Source: Agelaius tricolor
Taxonomy: Eukaryota; Chordata; Aves; Passeriformes; Icteridae
Reading direction: 5' to 3'
DNA length: 64,000 nucleotides
Assembly (NCBI GenBank): GCA_023055355.1
Contig: JALJCS010000012.1
Location: 10,824,501 to 10,888,500 of the forward strand
In this document: positions 24,401 through 34,400 of the stretch, piece after piece
Layout of the letters: every line of letters begins with the position of its first letter
Position numbering within the stretch: the first letter of the stretch is position 1
Program-made: the position numbers and the translations under genes
The notes under the pieces: model-generated
Told to the model about the DNA's origin: nothing
Databases searched by the model: none
The model's input: the letters and a program-made list of their open reading frames with translations, nothing else

Positions 24401-27400
24401 CAGAAGTAGCCAGAAAATTCAAAGTTCTAATGTACACTTATTTTTTTAAAGAAGGCCACGCATTTAATGGCTTGCCTATATTATACTTGTACATTCTGTA
24501 TTTGCCAAAAAACTTACTGCTAATTTTGGGCTAAGGCTCTCAGTTATTAGGCCACTGGGATCAATGTAATCAATTCTCTGTTGATATAAAAAAACCAAGC
24601 AAGTAGAAGAGATGGGGCAATATTGTGGTATTCCTTTTGGGTCCATATGTAATGAAATGAAATGAAAAGTGAACTGTAAAGAAAAGGAAGAAATCACTGC
24701 AGCATCTTAACAGCCTGGCTGTGTTGGGAGGTAGGACCAAAGACTTCAGTTTGAGCTCCTGACTTGCACAGATTTCAGAGTGCTCTGGGTTTGTGCCTTG
24801 CTGTAGCCCTCAGCTGTCTCCAAGCCTGGGGCTTTCCTTGGGAAGGGTAGTTGTGAATTAGGATTGATAAATTCTACAACAGCTGTAAAACTTTGTTTAC
24901 CAAAAGATAGCACAGAAGCTGAATTTAGAGAGCACTTGAGACTGTTGTTCTCATTACACAGAATCCAAATGTCCTGTGTCAGATGGTGTGGGCAGTGCCT
25001 GCTGGGTACTGGCACTGGCATTCAGGTATCTGCCAGTTAGTTACAGGTGACTGAAGTTCTCAGAGAAATTCTGTGGCCTTCTCCATAGCTGGTGTTTGCT
25101 CAATTTCTTACACTGTCTCAAAGTATTTATTTGTGGCATCTGTCAGAGAAGATTTTCTACCAGCTGAATTATTTCTCTGGTTAGGAATAGCTTTTTTTGG
25201 ATAACTTTCTGCAAGACCTTGTACATTTAGGTAAGAAGATTCATATATTGCATGTATCAGAAATGGGGCTATCTGTTTTGTAAAACAAATCCTGCTGGCC
25301 TAAGTGCTAGAAAGGAGAAGAACACTGTGGTGAGCGCTTCTGGTGCTAACTAGACTAGGACCTGGTGCCAGTAAATAGTTACCAGGTAGCAGAGTTTGCC
25401 AAGGCTCCTAGATCCTGATCTTTTGAAGTGTAGCTGGTGGCTGTGATATTTTTGCATGGTTCTGGCTGGTCTCAGTTCTCCCAGCCACCTTGGCACCAAA
25501 GCTCTGTTTCCTACATGGACCTGCTGTAAAGATTTTCATACCTAGATTCTCTTCAGTTTTATAGCCTGCAGTATATGTGGGTTATATTCATGGTCCAAGC
25601 ATCTCCAGTTGGCATTGGGAAAATGAAGGAGATTGAGAAGAGATTTCAGGCTCCTGCAGAGTTTGTTGCACACCTGTGATGTGGAACCCTAATGCCTCTT
25701 TACCAGAGGCACTGGAAACACAGAGTGCCAGCTTGTCAGAGGGTGCTGCTGGTGAGCTGCAATACAGCAACTTCTCCTTGCAAACCTTATGTATATTAGG
25801 CAGCAGTTAAAAAAGCTCTACCTTTCCTTACTCCCTGCTCAGAAAGAAAAGGGAGAAGAGCAACACTTCTAAGGATGTTAAAGAGATGTGCTTGAAGCCT
25901 GTAGTCACTTCCTGGAGAGATTTCCCTCTCTCCAGGTTACACATGGCCCTTAGGCTGCCAGCCCGGGTTTTCTGAATTGCATCTAGCATAGATGAATACA
26001 GGAAAGGCAAATCTCCCCTTTCCCTGCAGGGAGCAGAGGGTGATTAAAAGGGCTTTTATAAGTGTGTGTAGTACATTTATTGATTTCCTGTTATTGTTGG
26101 GTGAGGTTTTAGATTTGGGGGGTAATTTTTTTTTTTTTAACCTGAAGTACCCCATATTTATTTTTTAAGGCTTAATTTCTATTCCACCTGTTTGTCTTCT
26201 GTAAATCAAGCTTCTCCAAATCTGCTTCATCAAAAATTTGCTTACGTGTCTTAGCTGCAGAAACATTCAGTGATGATTGAATTTGAATGAGAGAAATATG
26301 AAAGTGCAATTTACAACAAAATAAATGATAGGAGTTATATTGAAACATAGAGTATATCTGGAAGTATTTTGATGTTCCTTTGATCTTTGTGTTTTACATC
26401 TTATCTCTTGTTTGTCATTTCCTGTTTCTGTCTTGTGCTTTCAATCTACAAAATCCTGCTGTAGGCCAATGTTACGTGGTGGGTCAGCTGCTACCACTTC
26501 CTCTAACCCTCATCATGACAACACCAGGTAAAGAGCATTTTTTTGTTAGTCATGATCCACTAATTCTAAAATTCAGATTTCTATTTCCCTCTTCCCAGCA
26601 ATGTTATTTTAAAGCACAGTGCTCATTTTTATGCTGCCTCTCAACTCTTGATGTATTTCAGGCCTTTATTCCTTCCCCATTGAAGTCACCTGCCCAGATC
26701 TCAGTTGTCTGGTAGATACAATGTGCTGCAGAACTCTGCCTCCGATTAATGCCTGAGGGGAGGCTCTTACATTGCATGAGCTGTATAGTTCAAGCATTTG
26801 CTATTTAATAGGGAGCTTACTAGAAAATTTGGCCTTACCTCACCTAATTTGGAGGTGCTCTCAGCCTGTGATTGTTGGTTGTAGCTGGAAGCCTCTTCAC
26901 TGCCGTTGTCTTGGCAGATTGACATCATTTCAGTGGAACTGGGTGCAAGATTGACACATAATCCCACGGTCAGGATGATGGGGAAAAAACAGTCCTTTCA
27001 CATCCATTTTTCCCATTTGCCTTCTAGACTTCAGTGTTTTCATGGAGATGGAGGTTAGATTTGGGTGTAAGTAGAAACTGGATTCAAACAGATGATTCTT
27101 CTCTAACTCAGGAATTCAGTTTCTGAAATGGTCTATGAGGGATCTCAAGGGGGTCTTTGCTAGTAACCCTCTTGATTTAATACTTGGAAAGGTTTGTAAA
27201 TTGTGGAGCAGCAGTGATACACTGTTATGTGAGCTGGGAGGGAAGTGTGTGCATCTCTCTGAAATGCTGACCCTCCCTGCCTTTCCCAGGAGAGAGTGAG
27301 GGACAGCTGTGCTGTAGATCTGGTGGAATTTTCTAATTTTTTACCATGTACTACTAACAAAAAAATAGCTACAAAAACACCCTTATCAGAAATCTCTTTG

Positions 27401-29047
27401 GTTTTCAGAGGGCATTCTAGAGAAGTTTCAGGAAAGTGATGGGAGAACCTGCAAATGCAAAAGTAGTTTCTGCACTTAAGGGCGTTCTGCAAACTCCAGG
27501 AATTCTACTCATATTCTTATTAGTTCGAGATTAACTGTCATTAAATACCTTATGTTCTTTTAGGTTGTATTTGTTGTTGGGAATTCAGTAGCCTTGACAT
27601 TATTTTGCTCCATTTAAGCTGTCTGCAGCAGTTGTTCACAGGTCCTCATGAGAATGGAAGTCAGGGGGAGCTGATACTGGAAATGGAGGTTTTTAGACAC
27701 AAAGTGAGAAGCTCAGGAGTAGGTGGAGGATCAGAAACTGCTTTACCTGTTTAGTTGTTGGAAATGAATCTGGTTAAGAGCTAGCACTTGTATGATCAAA
27801 ATAAAAACCTGTAAAGACTTTCTGCCACTTTTGAACTGATAATAAATGTTCTTTATTTATTTAACTTGTCGTGGAGTTGGAATAATGCTCTTTCACAATT
27901 GCTGCATTCAGAAAACTGAGAGTGCTCTGGGAACAAACTTTCTAATGCACACAAAGTTCAGCAAGCAGTGAGTGACTTTGCACTGGGCTTTGTTTGCCAG
28001 ATTCTCTGCCTAAAATACAGATGGATGTGACTGAGGTTCTTAATCTCAGTAAGTGTCCCCTTTAGATATTGAAGTAGGTACTGAGCATAAGACACTTTGC
28101 TAGTCTCTGGTTATTTCTACTCTGGCCAGGTCTCTTGCAGCTTTGGCACTTTAGGTCAGGCAATGTTCAGGTTTCATTAATCAGATAACTGGAAATGGTC
28201 TTTTGAGGAACTGTGTGTCAGAAGGAAGTTTGGAGAATTTTAAGTGTGGAGAGCAATCAATCCGAATTTAGTCAACCACTAACCCACTTCATATCTGTTT
28301 GTGCTTTACTCAGTTAGGATCCTATTGAAATACAACTCTGTAACAGCTGCACAAAAAAATTTAATTCTTGTCTCTATCACCACCAAAATATAAATCTGCT
28401 AGAATGTTGATAAAGTATGGTACTTGCTGATCTGCATGGCTGACACAGCTGAGCCCTATCCTTCATTTGCTAGATACACTCTCTCCAGCTTCGAAACGAC
28501 GCTCGAGGGAACACCAGATGACATGACAGTCGTAGATGCTGCCTCCTTAAGAAGACAGGTATGTAAAACATGGTAGTTGACAACATTAGGACAAAGCTGT
28601 AGTGGTAAAATGGAGAAGGTTTTCTCAATGACTCCAAAGGTACCCCCAACAGGCAAGGCAAGGGCTTCTCTCTGTGCCCCTGCTGGACTGCCCTCACATA
28701 CCATGTCCTCTTCTGGGAGTCTGCAGAATCTCACTCCGTTTCTGTTCCTAAATAATAGGGACTGCAGGATCTGATCACTATTGATTGAAGAGAGAAGGTC
28801 AAATTATCAACTGTTTAACATCCGTTTGAGATACTAATTTTACATGGTTATTCAGAAGCTTCTAGAAAGTGTGGCAACTTGTAATGAAATAATCAAAGCC
28901 TTTATTTGTTTTTAGATAATCAAACTTAATCGCCGTCTCCAGCTCCTGGAAGAAGAGAACAAAGAGCGTGCTAAGAGGGAAATGATCATGTATTCCATTA
29001 CTGTAGCTTTCTGGCTACTCAATAGCTGGCTTTGGTTTCGGCGCTAG
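12260..29047 (+). CDS. MFF: Mitochondrial fission factor
   Basis: Eight coding exons (12260-12476, 13329-13501, 14415-14503, 17916-17990, 21106-21264, 26465-26527, 28474-28558, 28916-29047) join to 330 codons plus stop, close to the longest mammalian isoform (342 residues). MFF is a tail-anchored outer-membrane receptor that recruits the GTPase DRP1 (DNM1L) to mitochondria and peroxisomes for fission. Visible parts: the N-terminal DRP1-binding segment around residues 20-45 (YEMEYTEGISQRMRVPEK); a Ser/Pro-rich middle with two AMPK-type sites (Ser142 in KRERSMSEN and Ser159 in ARNDSM); a coiled coil at about 283-310; and a C-terminal membrane anchor at about 311-327 ending WFRR. The start at 12260 gives the residues MSGAAFPSP; an internal Met at residue 13 matches the start of mammalian short isoforms. 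One donor, after 13501, is GC rather than GT. Confidence 0.97.
12477..13328 (+). other. MFF: MFF intron 2
   Basis: Plain AT-rich intron from GTATGT to TTCTTGCAG. No other feature seen. Confidence 0.85.
13329..13501 (+). CDS. MFF: MFF coding exon 2, followed by a GC donor
   Basis: The acceptor is TTCTTGCAG. The exon encodes residues 73-130 (SRPADLDILQSTPFKPLALK, TPPRVISLSDRPLDFLDLEK), ending with QSEE. MFF proteins continue directly from this Glu-Glu to RAVGRLKRE, which is coding exon 3 here, so the exon must end at 13501. The next six bases are GCCAGT, giving a GC-AG intron. No GT at the right phase nearby makes an acceptable donor. Confidence 0.88.
13502..14414 (+). other. MFF: MFF intron 3 (GC-AG) with CR1 fragment
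   Basis: Begins GCCAGT and ends in a good pyrimidine tract with GCTGCAG. The MFF reading frame stays open into the intron for 45 codons, to TAG at 13637-13639. A CR1 fragment lies at about 14045-14165. Confidence 0.75.
14045..14165 (-). mobile_element. CR1 LINE 3'-end fragment
   Basis: The stretch GGGAGGGACCACTGGAGTTG, continuing with GATCTAGTCCAGCC, then a Leu/Gly-poor stretch ending TTTGAGTATCTCCAGAG, is recognisable as the reverse complement of the conserved 3' end of sauropsid CR1 retrotransposons. It is diverged and truncated, hence inactive. CR1 is the dominant repeat family of bird genomes, which supports the organism call. Confidence 0.75.
14415..14503 (+). CDS. MFF: MFF coding exon 3 (phospho-regulatory segment)
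   Basis: The acceptor is GTGCTGCAG and the donor is GTGAGT at 14504. It encodes residues 131-159 plus two bases of codon 160: VRAVGRLKRERSMSENATRQ then NGQLARNDS. Both serines corresponding to the known AMPK targets of human MFF (Ser155, Ser172) are here as Ser142 and Ser159. The exon is very GC-rich compared with coding exons 2 and 4-8. Confidence 0.93.
14504..17915 (+). other. MFF: MFF intron 4, containing a decayed coding-like block
   Basis: A 3.4-kb intron from GTGAGT to TTATTCAAG. From about 15,500 to 17,900 several long frames on both strands have protein-like composition broken by stops and frame changes. This could be an old processed pseudogene; I do not recognise a parent (see the finding on this block). 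Confidence 0.6.
17916..17990 (+). CDS. MFF: MFF coding exon 4 (75-nt in-frame cassette)
   Basis: The acceptor is ATTCAAG and the donor is GTAAGC at 17991. It encodes residues 160-184 (WHRSDTVPRNKMPRFQSPLS, then TKDC) and two bases of codon 185. It matches the mammalian WHRSDSAPRNK segment. The length is a multiple of three, so skipping keeps frame; the corresponding mammalian exon is alternatively spliced. Confidence 0.9.
17991..21105 (+). other. MFF: MFF intron 5
   Basis: About 3.1 kb of AT-rich unique sequence with T-rich runs. No further exon or repeat recognised. The overlapping open frames at 19672-20055 on both strands show no features I recognise. Confidence 0.8.
21106..21264 (+). CDS. 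MFF: MFF coding exon 5 (159-nt in-frame cassette)
   Basis: The acceptor is ACAAACAG and the donor is GTGATT at 21265. It encodes residues 185-237 plus two bases, including VTPSLQQARVCPPNMLPEDG, SARGIL, SSTRRAYQQ and LDVLDENR, a near match to mammalian MFF. At 159 nt, skipping keeps frame. Confidence 0.95.
21265..26464 (+). other. MFF: MFF intron 6
   Basis: About 5.2 kb, AT-rich, largest intron downstream of the first coding exon. No repeat family or extra exon recognised. Confidence 0.8.
26465..26527 (+). CDS. MFF: MFF coding exon 6 (63-nt in-frame cassette)
   Basis: The acceptor is CTGCTGTAG and the donor is GTAAAG at 26528. It encodes 20 residues (PMLRGGSAATTSSNPHHDNT) flanked by two split Arg codons. 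It aligns with the mammalian PVLRGGSAAATSNPHHDNV segment, which is skipped in several isoforms. It is too short to stand out as an open frame, but the homology and both splice sites are clear. Skipping joins codon 238 directly to the next exon in frame. Confidence 0.9.
26528..28473 (+). other. MFF: MFF intron 7
   Basis: About 1.9 kb, AT-rich; nothing else recognised. The reverse-strand open frame at 27160-27492 has no recognisable features. Confidence 0.8.
28474..28558 (+). CDS. MFF: MFF coding exon 7
   Basis: The acceptor is TTTGCTAG and the donor is GTATGT at 28559. It completes the split Arg codon, then encodes residues 260-287 (YTLSSFETTLEGTPDDMTVV, then DAASLRRQ). It corresponds to the constitutive mammalian exon leading into the coiled coil. 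Confidence 0.93.
28559..28915 (+). other. MFF: MFF intron 8
   Basis: A short intron from GTATGT to TTTTTAG. Nothing else seen. Confidence 0.85.
28916..29047 (+). CDS. MFF: MFF terminal coding exon (coiled coil and tail anchor)
   Basis: Encodes residues 288-330: the coiled coil IIKLNRRLQLLEEENKERAK and then the hydrophobic tail anchor with the WLLNSWLWFRR end, closed by TAG at 29045-29047. The coiled coil mediates oligomerisation and the anchor inserts in the mitochondrial or peroxisomal outer membrane. Almost identical to the mammalian C-terminus. Confidence 0.97.
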   Translation: MIKLNRRLQLLEEENKERAKREMIMYSITVAFWLLNSWLWFRR

Positions 29048-29750
29048 ACACAGCTCTCAGAAAGATTTCCTAGCTGCAAACACAAACAATTTGCAAAATT
29101 CCTTGTTTGTTTCTGATTGTATGCTGTTTTATAATGAATACACTGGAAACTTCCACCACAGATAAAGGCTCTAGAATTGCAGTGTTAAAGGGACACCTTG
29201 TTCATTTATAACGTATTTAATAGATTTGCATTGCAAATGCTGCAGTATCCTCCTTTGCATGCTTCTGTGTAACATGGACCAGCCCATGGGGAATCTGCTT
29301 CGTGCAATGTGAGTGGTCTCCAGGACTAACCACTGGAGGTTTTGTTGTGGAGAGAAGAGAACAAATGGAATGGGTTTGGAAAAAAAAGAACAAAAAACAA
29401 AGGAATACAGTCATTTTTATTGTTCTGTTGTTAGATGCAATTAAACAATTGCACTAGTTTTCCTTTAGTCCAAGTAGTTTGAGGTGTGCCATAATCAAGG
29501 AGTGTGTCCTGTTTCATGAGTATGTTTCTTGTTTAAGTATATGTTCAGGTTGAATAATAAAACGAATTCTTTGCTAACATGCAGATTGTCCAGAAGTGTG
29601 TAATATGTATTTTTTTTAGGTTTAATTTGGCAGATGTTTTTCTATAAATTACATTTTTAAGCAAGTTAGTTTGTGAGTGATCAAAATATTATGGAATACA
29701 AGATTTTGGTGTAGTATCTTTAATAAAACTCTCTCAAAAATGCCCAACCC
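29048..29750 (+). other. MFF: MFF 3' UTR
   Basis: Non-coding sequence after the stop with AATAAA at 29556-29561 and a second at 29722-29727. Either could define the mRNA end, giving a 3' UTR of roughly 0.5 or 0.7 kb. Confidence 0.7.
29556..29561 (+). terminator. MFF: MFF polyadenylation signal
   Basis: AATAAA followed within 40-60 bases by a GT/T-rich stretch. It is the first canonical signal after the MFF stop. Confidence 0.65.
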
Positions 29751-30915
29751 CAAACCATTGTTTAATATCATTTGAAGAGAATTTATGTGAACTATTAGTG
29801 TTTGACATAAGTAGCTCCAAAGCAGCAGGTGGGCATGTGACAGCGCGGTGCAGGCTGCCACACCCTGGGGTTGTGGCGCTGGTGTCAGGCTGTGTGTTGG
29901 GCATGGGGGGCCAGCCTGGGGTGCCCTGATCCTGGGGCCACTTTAACCATCCCCTGCTCAGCCTCGGCCTTGTTTGGTCGATGCTGCCACAGGGGTGCTG
30001 AGGGAGCTCCCTGCGGGTTGGTGGCTCCATGGCCCTGGCACGGCTGCAGCGGCCGCAGCTCCTTCCCCGGGGAGTAGAGAACAACTCACCTGAGACCGTG
30101 TGTGACTGTGTGCCAGAGACCGGCAGTGACAGCACAGCGCTGCTCCAGAGGGAGCCTTCCTCAGCACAGCTGGACCCAGAGCCCTGTGCAGGACCCTTTT
30201 GGGGCTGTCGAGGGGCACAGCGGGGTGAAGAGCTGGTGAAGCACGGCGGCTGCAGAGGAGAAGGAGCCGGGCTCTGTTTCAGCGCTATCCTCGCTCCCCC
30301 CTCAGCGCAGAGCCCCCAGTCCGGTGCCAGGAGCGGGACCCAGGGCGGTGCTGGGGCTGCGCACGGGCCCGGGGACAGTGCCCTGGTAAGGACAGGAGAT
30401 CCCGGGAGCAGCAGCATGAGAACGCCTGAGGATTTTCATACAAGTGCTGCAAATGCCTGCAGGAATGCTGCTCTTATCCATTTCCTGTGCTGTGAAGTCA
30501 GACTGGGCTCGGTGCGTGGCTGTTGCGCTGCTGTACAGGCTGCCTTACCTGCTTCCTTGGCTTCCACAGGGCTGTGCCGTTTGTTCTTTCTGAGCTTTGT
30601 TTACTGTGTTCCGTGACTACATCGGGGCGTTTGCTGTGCATGTTTTCTTACCGTGAATGTTGAAGCGTGTGCCTTTGTCTTTTAGTAAAGACGATAAAAA
30701 GGGCCAGGCCTGCTTTGCACATTTTCTGCATTTTCATGAGTTTTATACCATGACCTTTGCACCGAAGGTGGACTGTATGAACTCTGATGGTGCAAATGAG
30801 GGCTGAGAGATGTACAAACAACTGTATAGGCGATAGTCAAAAATAAAGCTGCTTTTGAGTGCACAAAACCGGACTTTGTCTTGCACGTGGGAATGGAACT
30901 CAAAAAAATATTTTA
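29751..30915. other. MFF-MRPL44 spacer with a GC-rich block
   Basis: Bases from about 29830 to 30600 are GC-rich but less CpG-dense than the promoters. Overlapping long frames occur on both strands (29734-30417 minus, 227 codons; 30029-30616 plus, 195 codons), and there is a donor-like GTAAGG at 30386 and an AATAAA at 30842-30847. None of the translations resembles a protein I know. It may be an unannotated transcript or simply GC-rich sequence. Confidence 0.45.
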
Positions 30916-31490
30916 AAACGCCGCCACCTAAGGGGCCGCGAGTAGGGCACGTTGGGCTAGCGCTGCAGCCCCGGCACCTGCTGCGAGCTCCCCGGTCACA
31001 CCGCGGGGCTGCCCCGGGCACACCGCGGGGCGGCCGCGGCCTGAGGACGGACGGGCGCCCAGCCTGAGCGTCTCAGCTGAAACAGCCCGGCGGCCCAAGC
31101 CGGAGCCCCGGCGCTGCAGCTGCCCCGCTCCTGTCCTTGCCTGTGTCCCCGGGGCCGGGCGTACCCGGCGGGGGCCGCAGAGCCCGGTCCCGGTTCCCCC
31201 GCCCCGGCCGGGAGCGCTTCCGCCCGGAAGCCGCGGGGCGGAGCCGCCCGCACCCTCCATGGCCGCGCGGCTGCTGCTGCGGGCGGCGCGGCCGCTCCTG
31301 GCCGGGGCCGGGCGGGGCACTGGGCTCAGCACCGCGTTCAGCACCGCGCCGCCCCCCGAAAAGAAGCGATGGCTTCGGGCGTACCTGGAGCTGCAGCGGC
31401 TGCAGGCGCCTCCGCAGCGGCGGTGAGCGGCGGGAGAGGCGGGCGGGGCTTGGAGAACGGGTGCGACGGCCCCAAAAAGGGCAAAATCAG
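30916..31490. promoter_or_regulatory. MRPL44: CpG island with the MRPL44 promoter
   Basis: Dense CpG from about 30916 through exon 1. Forty bases before the start codon is an inverted ETS pair, CTTCCGCCCGGAAG (31217-31230), the arrangement bound by GABP (NRF-2), a known activator of nuclear genes for mitochondrial proteins. No TATA box is evident. Confidence 0.75.
31259..31422 (+). CDS. MRPL44: MRPL44 exon 1 (coding part)
   Basis: Encodes residues 1-54 plus two bases: the import presequence, then [15 protein letters not shown]. The donor is GTGAGC at 31423. Very GC-rich because it lies in the promoter CpG island. Confidence 0.93.
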
Positions 31491-34400
31491 AACGTTTAGG
31501 CCCCGTCTGCTCACGCTTTGGAGCAGAATGGGTTGAGCTCCGCAGGTTGGCATAGTCCGGGTTGAATGGGGCAGGCAGACGGGAGTGCGGAACCGACAGT
31601 GTCTGACCCCAAGACGTTTAAATACTGGGTTTGGTGTTCAAGCTCAATTTAATTTCTTGTGCCCTTTCGAAAGGCGCGGGGCGAGTAACGCGTTCTATTC
31701 CTGAGCTGGTTCCCTTTCCGCGCCCGCAGGTCCGAGAAGCCCAACTGGGATTACCACGCGGAGATCCAAGCCTTCAGCCACCGGGTGCAGGAAAACTTCG
31801 ACCTGGACCTTCTCAAGACTGCGTTTGTTAACCCCTGCTACATCGAAAGCGAGGAGGCGAGGCGCCGGCAGCTGGGGCTGGACAAGGACGCGGTCGCTCT
31901 TCAGCTGCAGGAGAACAGCGGCCTTGCGGAGCGAGGGCTGCGCTTCGCCCGCGCTTACCTGGAGCAGTGCTTTGAAGGCGCCTACCCAGAGTTACCTGCG
32001 AAGGGCATAGAAGCACTGGTTAATTTTCTGACCAGTCAGGAACTCGTCTCTTATGTGGCTCAAAACCTGTCCATACAGGACCTGACGCTCTGCAGGGATT
32101 TTCCTGCCCCACCAGACGTGCTGCAGAGGACGTTCCTCGCTGTGATAGGAGCCCTGCTGGAAAGCAGCGGGCCCGAGAGAACCGGGATGTTTGTCAGGGT
32201 AGGTTCAATGAATGCTGGTTTGTACCTGGATGGGGAGAGATCCAGGGAGGTTTGCAGAAGTTTGACAATACCTGCAACAAGACAATTTAACAATGAGATC
32301 TGGTGTGGTGGTGGTGATCAGCTGGGGTTTTGGGGGCTGGGAATTTTGTTGGGGTCTTTTTCATTAGGAAGGCTGATCAAGTACATGAAATCATACACTT
32401 CTGGATTATGATGGCGATGTTAATATTTGCTGAAAGTTGCTAAGGGAAAGCATTATATTCCATGCACTGTATTATCAAATTACTCCATGTGAGATTTCAT
32501 ATATCTTCAATTAAAAAAAACTTCACTCTATATAAACAGGCATGAATTCATAGGTTTTGCATATAGGAGTGCAAGCCCCTGAAGATATTTCATACAAAAA
32601 CGTTTGATTGAAATTCAGTGTGACAAAGTAGTTTTAACAGCTATTGTTGTTTCAGTCATCCTTTTCACTTATTATTACTTTTGCAATGGAGAAGTGTTTG
32701 TTAAAATGATTTTCCTGATACAAGAGCATTGAGAGGTGTCTGTAAGAGCAAGGAGCTCTTACAGACAAGAGAGTGATCCCAACAGGTGAAGGACCCGTGG
32801 GTTTGCACATCCCCGGGTATCACCCCAGCTCCTCTGCTGCCTCAGGCTGGAGCTGTCCCTTCTCTGGGTCTGGGGCTGACTTTGCCCCAGGCTCGAGTCT
32901 GTCAGTGGCTACACTACAATCACGAGCACTGAGATGGGGCACTGAGGCAGTTTTATCATTCATTTCAGCAATTAATTGTCAGTTATTGTCTCTTCATACT
33001 GTATTTTCATTAGGAGACACCAGAACCTCAAACCATTAATTGTAACTTCTAAATTTTCTTGTTTAGGACTTTTTTATTCCCCAGCTGATTGGAAAAGACC
33101 TGTTTGAGATCTGGGAAGTTGTAAATCCTATGGGCTTATTGCTGGAAGAACTGACCAAGAGGAATATCTCTGCTCCAGAACCAAGAATTACCAGGCAGCT
33201 GGGAGTCAGCACAGTTCTGCCAGTCTACTTCGTTGGGTTGTACTGGTTAGTGCAATATTAATCTAAAGTTAAATGGCTTTAATTGGATGAGTGGGAAGGA
33301 GGGAAGATGGTTTTTACTTTTCTACTCATGCTTTTTGGTCAAGTTGTTCCAGAAAAGAAACGTGATAGTAAGTTCCATATAAAATGAGCCATTTAAGCAT
33401 TGGCCATAGCTTGCTGTGGTGCTACATACACAGTCTCTGACTAAGAGCTCCAGAGGCTAAACAGGGTGCACCAAAGAGCCTGGGTGTGTTCTGAGTGACC
33501 TGACACAGGAACTTTGGGAACAGCCTAACTGCACAGCTTTGGAAGGGCCACAGCTGTAGCCAGGGCTTAGGCAAGCATAAAGAGACATCAAGGGAGTGAG
33601 ATGGAAGAGAGATTCATTAAGTTCCAGAGAAGCTTTTAAGTTTGAAAATCAGGAGCACTGTAAACTGGGCCATAGGAGTGTCTGTGTCCAGGCAGGACTT
33701 AGGAAGTGCCAGTTGTCCCTGGTGCATTTGTGTCAGGTGTGGTCAGTGCCCAGCAGTGACAGTGCTCCTGTGGGCAGGACAGAATCCACGTCACTGCTGC
33801 TCTCCTAAAGGAGCTGCAGATGAACACATACCTTAACTTGCTCTGCTTTACCCTGCTTTGGTTTCTGTACCTTCTAAAATGTATCTGATAAAAAAGAAAG
33901 GAACTTCAATTGTTTCTCTTCAGGAATCCCTGGTGTCCCTTCATGAACTGCTCCTATTTAGTCTGTGTGCATAGGTGGTTTTTAAACAGACATGAGGATA
34001 TAATTCATAACAGAGAGAGCTTCTCAGTCCTTTTGAAGCAGTTTGAAATGCTTCCTTACCAGGGGAGGAGAAAAGACAAAAGCACTTCAGTTCCTGTTTA
34101 AGCTAACCAGAGTAACAAATTTGCATTTTTTTTATCAGGGCTGACAAATTGAATGCTGTAAAGAATCAGTGCTGTGTTAGGAACCTAAATAAACAGAGTG
34201 GTGTTCTCCCAGGAAATGGACACATTTCTGATCTGAGTTTCCATTACTGAATATACAATTACTTATCTTTGCAGGAAAGACCAACAGAAATGTTTCCATT
34301 GTGTGTATATAAAAGTCAATGTTCACAGACACTGGAGAAAAACCAGTCTGTTTTATTGACAGTACACAGCAGCACTCAGGGTTTTATGATGGAAACTTTG

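Noticed and set aside
31825..32411. Open frames in other frames or extending past 32198 in MRPL44 exon 2
   Set aside because: Shadows of the conserved MRPL44 frame; the extension crosses a GTAGGT donor where homology ends.
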